DNA of 64,000 nt from an uncultured Chitinophaga sp. (GCF_946479755.1 NZ_CAMLHC010000019.1:1-64000), one strand, 5' to 3'; positions 39,373 through 49,491 are shown, counted from the first letter of the stretch. Notes: generated by a model from the letters alone, not told the origin. Numbers and translations: made by a program.

Positions 39373-41724
39373 TTACAGGTCTTTCAAACAATCTTTTGGG
39401 TTAAGGCTGGCGGCTTTTATGGCCTGCACGCCTACAGTTAACCACGATATAAATAAGGCGAGCAATCCGGCGCCGGCAAAGTACCACAGCTTCAGGTCTA
39501 TTCGGAGCGAGAAGCCGTTCAGCCATTGCCGGGCAAGCAAAAAGCTCACCGGTAATGCAATCAGTATGGAAATCAGTACTATTTTGGTAAACTCGCTGGT
39601 AAGAATATATACTACATTCAGGCTGCTTGCGCCAAGGGTTTTCCTAACCCCGATTTCCTTGCGCCGGCGTTGTGTCGTAAAAATAGCCAGACCAAACAAT
39701 CCCAGGCAGGATATAAAAATTGCCAGCCCTGCAAAATATTTAGACAATGCCGAAACATGGCTCTCTCCTATGTACTGCGCTTTGTATGCTTCGTTAAGAA
39801 ACTTGTATTCCAGCTCAAACCCGGGGTTAAAATCCTTGTACATACGCGTCAGCTCACTAAGTACCGCCGTCTCTTTTCCCGGCTGCATTTTAAGCATAAC
39901 AGACCATGTAGAGGAAGGTTTCAGCCAGAAAAATACAGGCTTGATGTCCTGTCTTACGGATTCAAGGTAAAAATTTTTAGTTATCCCAATGATCTCCACC
40001 TCCTTTTCCCATAACCTGATCCGTTTGCCGATAGGGTCTTTGATGCCCATTATTTTCACCGCAGCTTCATTGAGCACAACGGCGGAAGTATCCTGCCCGT
40101 AATTCCGGGAAAAGCTACGCCCTTCTTTCATTTTGATACCCAGTGTCTCAATCAGGTCATACCCTGCGGCGATCTGCTGAAAACAATTAGCATCATGCTT
40201 GTCTTTTCCGGGCCATTCAATACCATACGTACAAGGCACAGAACCAATCTCATAACCCGCAACGGAAGCATTCACAACACCCGGGATAGTTTTTACCAAT
40301 GACAGGAAAGATTCAGGATGCTGTTCCACCCTTCCCTCTTCACTAAAATATATCACATTGGCCCGGTCATATCCCAGGTTCCGGGTTTGTACAAACTGAA
40401 TCTGACGATATATAATCCACACACCGGTAATCAATACAATAGAAATTACAAACTGAAAACATACCAGCCCCTTTCTTGCCCACAGCTCACCAACAGAAGA
40501 CCTGATAGTACCTTTCAGGGCAGCGATCGGGGTAAAACGGGGAAGGTACAACGCAGGATAAATACCTGACACAAGCCCGGTAAACAACGCGATGCCAGGA
40601 ACAATTACCAGCGTGCTCCAGTTAAAATGCAGCCCGATATGCTTTCCAGAAACACTATTGAATAACGGCAACAACAGCACTGTTATGATAATGGCCACCA
40701 GCAACGATAAAAAAGCAATCAATACCGATTCGCTGAGATATTGGATAATAAACGTTCTCCGCTCCGCTCCCATCACCTTCCGGATACCAATTTCCTTCGC
40801 CTTCAGCGATGCTTTTGCGGTAGACAGGTTCATGAAATTGATACAGGCAATCAACAAAATAAACACAGCAACAAGGGAAAACAGCCTGACATATTCAATT
40901 CTACCGCCGGACTGCACACCATTAACATAATTTTTATACAGATACCCTCTTGAAAACTGCGTCGCAAAAAGTGTTACCGGAGAATAACTGAATTTATTCT
41001 TTACAAAATTTTCGATTTTGGCATTAAACTGATCCAGGCTGGCACCCTCTTTCAGCAACACAATAGTGGATGGCCCGGTGTTCCCCCAATGCAATGTCCA
41101 GTCATGCTCCGCTTTATACCATTCATACGGCAAAAGGAATTCAAACTGATCAGTGGAATTGACAGGCACATCTTTGTAGATCCCTGAAACCACGAAAGGC
41201 TTTTTACGCTGAAATTCCACCACCTTGCCGATAACATTCTCCGTTGTTTTAAACAACTTCTTCGCCAGCCCTTCAGACAAAACGATGGAATTATTGTTAG
41301 ACAACACCTGGTTCTTATCTCCCTGAAGAAGGGTATAAGAAAAAATCTTAAAAAAATCTTTCCCGACATATCTCCCCGGCGCCTTAATATTATTCTCACC
41401 CGCTGTAAGCAGGTTCTTTTCATCATCATAAAAAGAAGCGACGGCATACTGCACCTCCGGAATCTCCCTTGCAAGCGATTCCGCCAGCAGGCCGGGTGTC
41501 CCTTCCTGTGTATCTATATTATCGCTATTATGATAGTTCGACATCACTCTGACAATACGGCTGTCATTGTCATTGTATTTATCGAACTCCAGCTCATCCT
41601 TTACCCACAGAAAAATGAGCAAGGAACAGGCAAGCCCCACTGACAGACCCAGCAGGTTAATTACAAACGTAAGTTTATCCTTCTTAAAATTTCTGTAAAT
41701 AATGCGCAGATTGTGCTTGAACAT
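39373..41724 (-). CDS. FtsX/MacB-like ABC transporter permease without ATPase
   Basis: This inner-membrane protein of 783 residues has the layout of the Bacteroidota FtsX-like permease family. It has an N-terminal TM helix (INLLGLSVGLACSLLIFLWV), a large periplasmic MacB-PCD-like domain, a central FtsX block (LLIACINFMNLSTAKASLKA, then KEIGIRKVMGA), a second periplasmic domain and a C-terminal FtsX block (RRKEIGVRKTLGASS). I chose the ATG at 41724 (MFKHNLRIIYRNF), the usual family start; an ATG at 41748 adds eight residues. No cognate ATPase gene is in the window. It sits between NRPS1 and NRPS2 on the same strand, with hairpins in both flanking gaps. Export or self-protection is possible, but this family is broad and the substrate cannot be read from sequence. 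Confidence 0.9.
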   Translation of the reverse strand: MFKHNLRIIYRNFKKDKLTFVINLLGLSVGLACSLLIFLWVKDELEFDKYNDNDSRIVRVMSNYHNSDNIDTQEGTPGLLAESLAREIPEVQYAVASFYDDEKNLLTAGENNIKAPGRYVGKDFFKIFSYTLLQGDKNQVLSNNNSIVLSEGLAKKLFKTTENVIGKVVEFQRKKPFVVSGIYKDVPVNSTDQFEFLLPYEWYKAEHDWTLHWGNTGPSTIVLLKEGASLDQFNAKIENFVKNKFSYSPVTLFATQFSRGYLYKNYVNGVQSGGRIEYVRLFSLVAVFILLIACINFMNLSTAKASLKAKEIGIRKVMGAERRTFIIQYLSESVLIAFLSLLVAIIITVLLLPLFNSVSGKHIGLHFNWSTLVIVPGIALFTGLVSGIYPALYLPRFTPIAALKGTIRSSVGELWARKGLVCFQFVISIVLITGVWIIYRQIQFVQTRNLGYDRANVIYFSEEGRVEQHPESFLSLVKTIPGVVNASVAGYEIGSVPCTYGIEWPGKDKHDANCFQQIAAGYDLIETLGIKMKEGRSFSRNYGQDTSAVVLNEAAVKIMGIKDPIGKRIRLWEKEVEIIGITKNFYLESVRQDIKPVFFWLKPSSTWSVMLKMQPGKETAVLSELTRMYKDFNPGFELEYKFLNEAYKAQYIGESHVSALSKYFAGLAIFISCLGLFGLAIFTTQRRRKEIGVRKTLGASSLNVVYILTSEFTKIVLISILIALPVSFLLARQWLNGFSLRIDLKLWYFAGAGLLALFISWLTVGVQAIKAASLNPKDCLKDL

Positions 41725-41802
41725 AGGACAACGTGGATTTTCAAACATTTACAAAATAGGAAATTACAACGGTTTAATCACCTAAAATCCTCTAAAAGAT
41801 AC

Positions 41803-41832
41803 AAAAAAGTTCATTATTTCAATGAAATAATG
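41803..41832 (-). terminator. Terminator-like hairpin at the end of NRPS1
   Basis: On the minus strand, CATTATTTCA and TGAAATAATG face each other around a single base. They can form an AT-rich stem with a small loop, followed after three bases by six T (41803-41808). The palindrome overlaps the TGA stop of NRPS1 (41819-41821). This is the shape of a weak intrinsic terminator, yet the gene set continues downstream for over 40 kb. It may lower expression or be overridden by the antiterminator at 53608-54126. Confidence 0.5.
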
Positions 41833-44800
41833 TATTAAACTCCTCCTGGTCAAGTCCGGTCAGATTAAAATCCGATGGCGTAAAATGTATGCCATCTTGC
41901 AGCCGGACATGCGCCAGCACATCCTGCAGGTACTTTAGCATTGCATCGCTGACACCTTTGACCGTAGCCGCTGTATGCGCCAGGCAATTATAACATACTT
42001 CCATATGCAACCGTTCCCCGATTACCATCAGGTTAAACTCCAGCTTAACGTTCATCTGATTCCTGAAATCTGACTCAGGGCCATGGTCGGCATGACTATA
42101 GGTAAATAAATCATTGTTCATCTCCTCATTAAACTGCCCAAGATAGTTAAGTCTGACTTCCTGTTGCCCTGGTACCTCTTCGGTAAACGAACGATGGACA
42201 TACTTCATTATCCCATATCCCATACCGTTAGCAGGTACTTTCCGGGCCTGCTCCTTTACGGCTTTTATCTGATCACTCAACGTGCCGTCTCCCGGCTCCA
42301 GTACCAACGGATACATATTGGTAAACCAACTGATAGTCCGGGAAGTATCTACGGCTTCCAGGTGCCTGCCGTGCGTTTCCTGTTCTATCACAAGAACAGC
42401 TTGCCCTGTCCACTCCTTCAGCGCCAGTGCGAGTGAAAGATTCAACAGGATAGGCACATCCGTTTTATAAACAGTATGCGCGTCTTTGAGCAAAAACAGG
42501 GTCAGCTCCCTGTCGATACTATTAGTTATCTTTCTCTGATGTGCGTATGACCAATCGCTGGCGGGCATATCCAAGGGCAATACAAACTTTATCTTATTGG
42601 CGGCGTGCCAAAAATCGAGCACCGCACCGTCCGGAATATATGCGCACAAGGCCTGCTGCCAATCTGCGAGGGAAGCCGTTTTGGCAGGAAGCCTTACCTC
42701 CTCTCCCTTTTCAGATAATACATATCCTGTATATAAGTCTTCCAACAATACCCGCCAGGATACACCATCGATAATCAGATGATGAGCCGTGATCAACAAA
42801 TATTCATCATCCCCCGGCAACCTTATCAACGCAGCCCTGATGAGCAGATCAGCATTGATACTGAAACTATTCTTGAACGTATAAAAAGGAAAACCAACCA
42901 GGGAATCAACAACGGCTACCGGCAGTTCAAACGGAGATTTCAGGTGGTCATTATTGTAAAACAATTCTTCCGCCTGATGATGGCGGTTGATACGAAGCCC
43001 GTCATGATGGGCTATCAGCCTGTCAAATGCATCACGAAGCAAGTTCGTGTCAACCTTTCGGTTTAAATGCAGCAAAACGGACTGATTGTAAAATCCTTCG
43101 TTTACATACTTCCGGTTGAAGAACCAGGATTTCACCGGAGATAATCCGACGACGCCTTCCTGTATACCCTGGTCATAAACAGGCGATGTTTCCTGGTATA
43201 TTGCATGGAGAGCCATCTGTTCTATCGTCTGATAGATTAATATGTCTCTCGGTTTCAATAGTATGCCCAATACCGACAGCCGGAAAGATACCTGTACCGC
43301 TTTAATAGAATCTCCTCCCAGTCCGAGGAAATTACTATACTTGTGGAGCCCGTCTGTACCCAATATTTTACCACATACAGCGATAATCATCTCCTCCATA
43401 GGATCTGAGGCTACCTGTGGCGTCGTATTCTCCTGGCTGTCATCTCCGGCCATGGCCAGGGCGGCGTAGTCCATTTTTCCGCTGCGGGTGAGCGGCAACG
43501 CTGCTATCCTGGTAAAATATACCGGGATCATGTAATAGGGCAACTTTTCAATTAGGTAATTACGCAGCAATTGCGGCGCTATTGTATCCCCGGCGGGAAT
43601 ATCACTCACGTAATAAGCGTGCAGTAATGATGAATCTGAAGACAGCGTTACAACAGCCTGCTGAATATGTTCGAAGGCACTCAGCTGGTGTTCTATTTCT
43701 GCAAGCTCCACCCGGTAGCCATTGATTTTCACCTGTTGGTCATTACGGCCTATATATTCAATATACCCTTCCGGCAGGTGCCTGGCAAGATCACCGGTTT
43801 TATACATACGGGCGCCAGGCACAAACGGGTTCGGGATAAAACGCTCCGCTGTCAGTTCTTCCCGGAAAAGGTAACCTATGGCCAATCCTTCTCCTGAAAT
43901 GTACAATTCTCCTTTAACGCCCGCAGGAACAGGTCTCAGCAACCGGTCCAACACATATATCTGCGTATTGGCGGCAGGGATGCCAATAGGGACAGAACTA
44001 CCGGTATCAGCAGCAGGATCTGCCGTATGGATCATGCAGCCAACTGTTGCTTCCGTAGGACCATATTCGTTATATATCGTTATACCGCCACTAAACATTT
44101 CATAGGCACCGGCCGCCAGGGCGGTTTCCAGCTTTTCACCTCCAACTATCAACGCCCTGACGCCTGTGTCACCGGTACGGGATACCGGTAACCTATTATT
44201 AACAAGGATATTGAGATGCGCCGGTGTCAGCTTAACAATATCCAGGGTATTATCTGCGATAATCTGTTCTATAGCCAGCGCCTCCCTGTTATCCTGATAA
44301 ATCACAATACTGTTGCCGGTTGCCAGCGGCAGGAAAATGGAAGTAAGCGTCAGATCCGAAGCTACAGAAGTGTAAAACGGAAAGTCTGCCTTGCTGTTTT
44401 TAACATATACCCCGGCAGCCCAGGAAATGTAGTTTACGATAGACCGATGGCTGATCACTACTCCTTTGGGGACGCCGGTCGTACCGGAAGTATAGATCAC
44501 ATAAGCCGGAGCATCCGCAGATATTACCGGCGCAGGATTTGCAAAGGTCCTGTCATCCGGTTCACCGGCATTCATATCCGTTATGATGGCGCCCACCTCC
44601 TTCAACTTATCCTGATAATCACCGGTAACAATATATTTGCACGCGCTGTCACGGACGAGGGTGTGAATGCGTTCTTTCGGAAAATCAGGCTCCAGCGGCA
44701 GGAAACATCCACCAGCTTTCAGAATAGCCAGCATAGCAATGACCAGTTCGGGTGACCTGTCCAGGAACACCGCTGCAATATCCCCCGGCAGAAACCCCTG

Positions 44801-47800
44801 GGTCTTTAGCTGCATGGCAAGCCGGTTAGCCTTGTTATTAACCCCTTCATACGTTATCCTTCCTGCAGAAGACACGATGGCCGGATGTAACGGCTTCCGC
44901 ATTACCTGCTCTTCGAATAAGATATGTAGTCCCTTATCAGCAGGATACGGTGTTTTAGTATCATTGAAGGTATATATATACTGATGCCAGGTCTCATCGG
45001 AAATCATTTGCAACCGGGACAATGGCACTGATTCGTGATCAGGAACCATCTCCATCAGATGAATAAAGCTGGCTGCCAGCCTTGCTATTGTTCTCCGTCC
45101 AAATAATGCTGTGGCATATTCAAAGCCACCTTCCAGTATGCCATTTTCTTCAAATATCTCCATCGACAAATCAAACTTCGACGAGCCAGGATCGAAAGTC
45201 CGGCGGGAGATACTAAACTCCGCTGCCTCATTGACCGGTAAACCCATATTATGATACAGGAACATTGTGTCGAATACGAGGTTCCTGCTGACGTCCCCCC
45301 TTCTGTTCAGGACCTCCAGTTCATTGAAAGGATAATCCTGGTTCGTTAAAGCCGTCAGTAACTGCTGTTGGGTGCGTTGCAGTAACTGCGAGAAACTCTC
45401 TTCGTGATTGACCCGGCTGATAATAGCCAGGTTGTTAACAAACATTCCCTGCATTTCCTGTAGGTCCGGATGCCTTCTGCCTGCCACCGGAATGCCCACA
45501 AGCTGTTCATCCCTGCCAGTATAAAGGGAAAGCAACAGGTTATACAAGGCGAAAAACACGGCATGCAGACTGCACTGGTGGCGGTCCGCCAACGATTTTA
45601 GTTTACCCGCAACCGGTAAAGGTATATTAAACACAAATCTCGCCCCTTCGGTATTAAAAAACGCCGGACGCTGAAAATCAGTCAACAGGTCCAGCACCGG
45701 CAGATCGCCCTGAAGCTGTTGCTCCCAGAATATACGCTGCTGCTTCATTGCATCAGACGCCATCCAGGTGTTTTCCCATACCGTATAATCTGTATACTGC
45801 ACTTTCAATGCCGCCAATTCCTTACCATTATAAAGCTGTATCAGCTCCTGCATAAAATGAAATACCGCCACACCATCTGCGATGATATGATGAAAGTCCA
45901 TAAAGAGGACATAATCCTCTTCTCCCACCGTCAGCACACTGCTTCTAAATAACAAATCCCCGTTCAGGTCAAAAGGTTTTACCAGGCTTTTCAATACATC
46001 ATTTACTTCCAACGGGACGCAGGGCCTGCAATCCAGGGAAAAAGAAAATGCCCTCCCTATACGGTATGTCACTTCCTTCGCAACAAAAAAATTACTGCGC
46101 AACACATCATGTCTGCGGATCAGTGCATGCAGGCAGTCTTCCAGCCGCTGTAAGTCCAGTTTCCCCTTCCACGAAAACACGACCGGCAAATTATATGCGG
46201 TGCCTGCACGGTTCATTTCCCAGGCATAATAAATACGTTTCTGTGCCGCAGTCAGTGGATAAACATCCATCTGCCGTGCAGCAGGAATGGGGCAGTACGC
46301 TCCGCTGTCAGTATGTATAATTACCTCCAATAGCTTTCGTAAACTGCGCGCTTCATAAATGGTTTCCAGTGATACACTGACCCCTAAAGTCTTTTCTATT
46401 TTCATGGAAAGTTCCGCCGCCTTCAGCGAGTTACCTCCCGCAGCGAAAAAATCATCGTCCAATTTTATGTCCGCGTGCTGCAGGGTGGCAGACGCCACCT
46501 TCAGCAACTGCCTGGCGGCAGGATCCTCCGGAACCGGCCCCTCCTGCTTTTCAACAGAAGATACGTCAGTCATACCTAGTCCAATCTCCCCTGCCCTGTA
46601 CTGCTCCAGGAGCCTGAAACGTTGCAGCTTACCGCTGGTAGTCCTGGGTATCTCTTTTACGGGAACAATGTGATCAGCGTCCAGTCCGGCTTTATCACTG
46701 ATATGCGCCCGCAGACGGCCGGCAATGGCAGAAAATTTTGAAATATGCTCCCGGTGAAGGAGGAATACAACGATTTCATCCCGGCCGGAGGCCGGATTAA
46801 AATATCCTGTCACGACCACTTTATTTAGTTCTATTCCCTCCAGCTCACCCGCTATTATTTCTAAATCATGCGGATAATAATTCTGTCCATTTCTGAAAAT
46901 AATGTCCTTTGCCCTGCCGGTGATATACAAACATCCGTTCATCATAAAACCCAGATCACCCGTTTTCCACCAGCCATCAGCGGTCCGCGATTTCTCCGTT
47001 TCGCCCACATTATTATAATAAGCCGAGGTGACATTCGGGCCTTTTATCTGTACATGCCCAACTACCCCTGCAACTACCGCGCGATCGTCGTTATCCTGTA
47101 TCCTGACGGAACAATGATCTACCGGCTGACCAACATTTACAATGGGAACAGCATCTTCCTCCTTTTCCGCAATGGCTATTTTATCTCCTATACTCACCCG
47201 GTGCCTGTTGGCATACACGCTTTGCACATCGTCGCCCAGCCTGGATATGGATACTGCCAAACTGGCTTCTGCCAGCCCGTAAACGGGGCGCATAACAAAT
47301 GCAGACAGGCCGTAATTTGCCAACGCCGCTGTAAAATGCCGGCATATTTTTTCGGAGACCGGCTCTGCACCGTTATATATCAATCTTATAGCGGAAAGAT
47401 CCCACTCGTATTTTTTCCCGGCGAAGTCACAATGCCGGGTGAAATAATCAAATCCAAAATTCGGGGAGCATAAAATACTGACGCTATGAACCGACGCTTT
47501 CTCCATCCATATGGCAGGCCGACGGATAAACACCTGCGTTGGCATCAGCAGCTGGTTCATTTCGCTGAATAATGGGTTGATATGAAAGCCTATCAGCCCC
47601 ATATCATGTGTAAGCGGCATCCAGCTCAACGTAGTATCCCCTGTTGAATAAGCGGCTGCTTTGGCAATTGCCCCTACATTGGCAATCAGGTTACGATGCG
47701 TAAGCACCACCCCCTTAGGCGCTCCGGTAGATCCGGACGAAAACTGCACAAAGGCGATATCATCTTCAGCAACAGCATAGGTAACTCCCTGGCGGTCCGC

Positions 47801-48247
47801 CACCAGTACGCCCGCTTCATCCACCCATGTATGCTTTATTTTCTCAACCTCCTGCGACAGGCCATGCCGCGCCGCAAAACCGCCTATCTTATGCAGCGTA
47901 TCAACAGCACTGATCAGATAAGGGCGGCGCAATAGCCTCCATACATTAAAAAGTTTGCTGGTATGCCCGTCATTAAGTCCAACAGACAACGGGACAGGAA
48001 TGATTCCCCCCAATATACACGCCCAGAAAGTGATCACAAATACTTTGTTGGTGGACAGCTGGAAAACCAGCTCGTCTCCCGGCTCCATCCCGGCATCCTG
48101 CAAGTAAGACAGCGCTTGTAATGCTGCACGGTACAACTCCCGGTAGGAAAGAAATTCCTCCTGGTGGCTGCTCTCGATAAAAGTAATACCAATATGAGAG
48201 AGCAATCCTTTCTCTTCCAGCACTTCAATAAGATTAGTGGCTTGCAT
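41819..48247 (-). CDS. NRPS1: FAAL-ACP-C-A(Asn)-T-E, lipo-initiation module
   Basis: This initiation protein of 2142 residues activates a fatty acid and joins it to asparagine, which it epimerises. Residues 1-560 are a fatty acyl-AMP ligase (FVQFSSGSTGAPKGVVLTHRN, WMPLTHDMGLIG, RNGQNYYPHDLE). The ACP has GGNSL with Ser about 607. The C domain (670-1100) has FHHIIADG. The A domain reads DLTKIGEVGK, matching the known Asn code DLTKLGEVGK except for one conservative change. The T domain has GGDS with Ser1647. The E domain (1680-2110) has AHHLIIDGVSWR and RTISWFTNMYP. The product should be N-acyl-D-Asn, handed to the first C domain of NRPS2. The ATG at 48247 is preceded closely by GGAGG, unusual for this phylum. 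The protein fits the cap-making module of prodrug pathways, with a FAAL replacing a starter C domain. Confidence 0.95.
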   Translation of the reverse strand: MQATNLIEVLEEKGLLSHIGITFIESSHQEEFLSYRELYRAALQALSYLQDAGMEPGDELVFQLSTNKVFVITFWACILGGIIPVPLSVGLNDGHTSKLFNVWRLLRRPYLISAVDTLHKIGGFAARHGLSQEVEKIKHTWVDEAGVLVADRQGVTYAVAEDDIAFVQFSSGSTGAPKGVVLTHRNLIANVGAIAKAAAYSTGDTTLSWMPLTHDMGLIGFHINPLFSEMNQLLMPTQVFIRRPAIWMEKASVHSVSILCSPNFGFDYFTRHCDFAGKKYEWDLSAIRLIYNGAEPVSEKICRHFTAALANYGLSAFVMRPVYGLAEASLAVSISRLGDDVQSVYANRHRVSIGDKIAIAEKEEDAVPIVNVGQPVDHCSVRIQDNDDRAVVAGVVGHVQIKGPNVTSAYYNNVGETEKSRTADGWWKTGDLGFMMNGCLYITGRAKDIIFRNGQNYYPHDLEIIAGELEGIELNKVVVTGYFNPASGRDEIVVFLLHREHISKFSAIAGRLRAHISDKAGLDADHIVPVKEIPRTTSGKLQRFRLLEQYRAGEIGLGMTDVSSVEKQEGPVPEDPAARQLLKVASATLQHADIKLDDDFFAAGGNSLKAAELSMKIEKTLGVSVSLETIYEARSLRKLLEVIIHTDSGAYCPIPAARQMDVYPLTAAQKRIYYAWEMNRAGTAYNLPVVFSWKGKLDLQRLEDCLHALIRRHDVLRSNFFVAKEVTYRIGRAFSFSLDCRPCVPLEVNDVLKSLVKPFDLNGDLLFRSSVLTVGEEDYVLFMDFHHIIADGVAVFHFMQELIQLYNGKELAALKVQYTDYTVWENTWMASDAMKQQRIFWEQQLQGDLPVLDLLTDFQRPAFFNTEGARFVFNIPLPVAGKLKSLADRHQCSLHAVFFALYNLLLSLYTGRDEQLVGIPVAGRRHPDLQEMQGMFVNNLAIISRVNHEESFSQLLQRTQQQLLTALTNQDYPFNELEVLNRRGDVSRNLVFDTMFLYHNMGLPVNEAAEFSISRRTFDPGSSKFDLSMEIFEENGILEGGFEYATALFGRRTIARLAASFIHLMEMVPDHESVPLSRLQMISDETWHQYIYTFNDTKTPYPADKGLHILFEEQVMRKPLHPAIVSSAGRITYEGVNNKANRLAMQLKTQGFLPGDIAAVFLDRSPELVIAMLAILKAGGCFLPLEPDFPKERIHTLVRDSACKYIVTGDYQDKLKEVGAIITDMNAGEPDDRTFANPAPVISADAPAYVIYTSGTTGVPKGVVISHRSIVNYISWAAGVYVKNSKADFPFYTSVASDLTLTSIFLPLATGNSIVIYQDNREALAIEQIIADNTLDIVKLTPAHLNILVNNRLPVSRTGDTGVRALIVGGEKLETALAAGAYEMFSGGITIYNEYGPTEATVGCMIHTADPAADTGSSVPIGIPAANTQIYVLDRLLRPVPAGVKGELYISGEGLAIGYLFREELTAERFIPNPFVPGARMYKTGDLARHLPEGYIEYIGRNDQQVKINGYRVELAEIEHQLSAFEHIQQAVVTLSSDSSLLHAYYVSDIPAGDTIAPQLLRNYLIEKLPYYMIPVYFTRIAALPLTRSGKMDYAALAMAGDDSQENTTPQVASDPMEEMIIAVCGKILGTDGLHKYSNFLGLGGDSIKAVQVSFRLSVLGILLKPRDILIYQTIEQMALHAIYQETSPVYDQGIQEGVVGLSPVKSWFFNRKYVNEGFYNQSVLLHLNRKVDTNLLRDAFDRLIAHHDGLRINRHHQAEELFYNNDHLKSPFELPVAVVDSLVGFPFYTFKNSFSINADLLIRAALIRLPGDDEYLLITAHHLIIDGVSWRVLLEDLYTGYVLSEKGEEVRLPAKTASLADWQQALCAYIPDGAVLDFWHAANKIKFVLPLDMPASDWSYAHQRKITNSIDRELTLFLLKDAHTVYKTDVPILLNLSLALALKEWTGQAVLVIEQETHGRHLEAVDTSRTISWFTNMYPLVLEPGDGTLSDQIKAVKEQARKVPANGMGYGIMKYVHRSFTEEVPGQQEVRLNYLGQFNEEMNNDLFTYSHADHGPESDFRNQMNVKLEFNLMVIGERLHMEVCYNCLAHTAATVKGVSDAMLKYLQDVLAHVRLQDGIHFTPSDFNLTGLDQEEFNTLFH

Positions 48248-48299
48248 GACCTCCGGTTAATTAAGTGATATTTTTTCTAATGCTTTTCGAATACGTTTT

Positions 48300-48581
48300 T
48301 TACAAAACAAAATCTTTATTGAACTCTACTCTCCATTCCAGTTTGGAAAGCTTCTTTTCTTCATTCTGTCGGTACTTCAACATTTTATGTACCGCTAACT
48401 CGTCCCATACTTCGTTCAATGGCGCTGACGCTGCAGGCGTTAAAAAAAACACCGCGGCTGTCAACCTGGTCAGCAGATGCTCGTTGGGCAGTTCCCATTC
48501 TTTCACCAGCCCTTTTTCCTGGAGGGCACTCAGCTGTTGCTTAACAGCCATAACTTCCGGTACTTTTCCTAATCTTGACAT
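48300..48581 (-). CDS. Small hypothetical protein
   Basis: This protein of 93 residues begins MSRLGKVPEVMAVKQQLSAL and ends WRVEFNKDFVL. I see no signal peptide or membrane segment, and I do not recognise the family. The middle is moderately hydrophobic (LTRLTAAVFFLTPAASA) and the rest is charged. The ATG at 48581 is preferred; a TTG at 48617 would add twelve residues and place the start 5 bp after the upstream gene, which is also plausible. It is packed between a glycosyltransferase-like gene and NRPS1 on the same strand, so it probably belongs to the operon, but no function can be given. Confidence 0.65.
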   Translation of the reverse strand: MSRLGKVPEVMAVKQQLSALQEKGLVKEWELPNEHLLTRLTAAVFFLTPAASAPLNEVWDELAVHKMLKYRQNEEKKLSKLEWRVEFNKDFVL

Positions 48582-48622
48582 AACTGTATATTCTGGTTTG
48601 AAAAATGTTGAATGCAACCATA

Positions 48623-49456
48623 TTAATTATATATGCGGTCGTAGTGTGATTTCAACACAGGATGCCGGTCATACTGATGTACAACAAGAGAAACCATATT
48701 ACCATCATTCAGGTAGCTGCCGTTTTCGTCCTGCTGCACTTCCCCGTAAGAGGAGAGCGTGGCAACAGGTCCGTTTTCGGTATAAAAAGTATGAAAATCA
48801 TCTACTTCTCCGTTCATGATCATATAATTATGCACCGCCTGCTCAATGCCAAACATCAAATACACTTCCGCATTTTTTAAGTGATGTACCATTTTTTCCA
48901 AATAGACTATCATCTTCGCCACAGGGCCGATAACAGTACCAACGCAGGAAATCAGGTTCTCCCCCAGATCGTATAGCGTTTTCACGCCAAATGCAGCGAT
49001 CATCCAAAGGGAATTCCAGTCCGATTCTTTCAGTAACAGGCTTTTCGACTCCATGAAGAAGCACATTTTATCCGCGATATCAAAAGCGAAAGGGTCATTC
49101 TGAAATACTACATCGCGGACGTCCGTGAGGAGTACATGTTGATAATCTGCCCGGTTTTCCTGCAGGAAATTATAGAATACCAACATCCGGTACACGGAAG
49201 GCGGCAGCTTCGGGAAAAATGAAGGGTCATTGTAGACGTCTGCCGGCAAACCTTTCAGGTACGGAGAGCTGCTGTCTACCACAAAACAGGTCACGCCATG
49301 TTGTGTTAACATATCCTTCGTTGACTGATCCGGCGCAGGACTCATAAATAAAACAAGATCCCCTGTATAGGTCGTCTGCCGGAGCGAACAGACAAAGTTC
49401 CTGAGCACCGGCCAGTCATAATTTGCAGATAATCCTAATATTAAGTTCTTTCTCAT
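48623..49456 (-). CDS. Glycosyltransferase-like protein, paralogue 2
   Basis: This soluble-looking protein of 277 residues is clearly homologous along its length to the gene just upstream (49492-50325). The shared pattern includes LILGL..NY.W..L.NF.CSLRQT, RLPPSV-like PKLPPSVYRM, HVLLTDVRDVVFQNDPF, IIAAFGVKTLYDLG, FGIEQAVHNY and the C-terminal VVHQYDRHPVLKSHYD. The DVRDVVFQ.DPF segment resembles the DxD-containing strand of GT-A nucleotide-sugar transferases; this assignment rests on motif resemblance only. No signal peptide is seen, so it probably acts in the cytoplasm. Its place in the NRPS operon suggests peptide tailoring or self-protection, which is inference. The ATG is at 49456, 35 bp after the paralogue. 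Confidence 0.75.
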   Translation of the reverse strand: MRKNLILGLSANYDWPVLRNFVCSLRQTTYTGDLVLFMSPAPDQSTKDMLTQHGVTCFVVDSSSPYLKGLPADVYNDPSFFPKLPPSVYRMLVFYNFLQENRADYQHVLLTDVRDVVFQNDPFAFDIADKMCFFMESKSLLLKESDWNSLWMIAAFGVKTLYDLGENLISCVGTVIGPVAKMIVYLEKMVHHLKNAEVYLMFGIEQAVHNYMIMNGEVDDFHTFYTENGPVATLSSYGEVQQDENGSYLNDGNMVSLVVHQYDRHPVLKSHYDRIYN

Positions 49457-49491
49457 GGGATGGCGGTTAGGTGTTTGTAAACGCTGACAGA

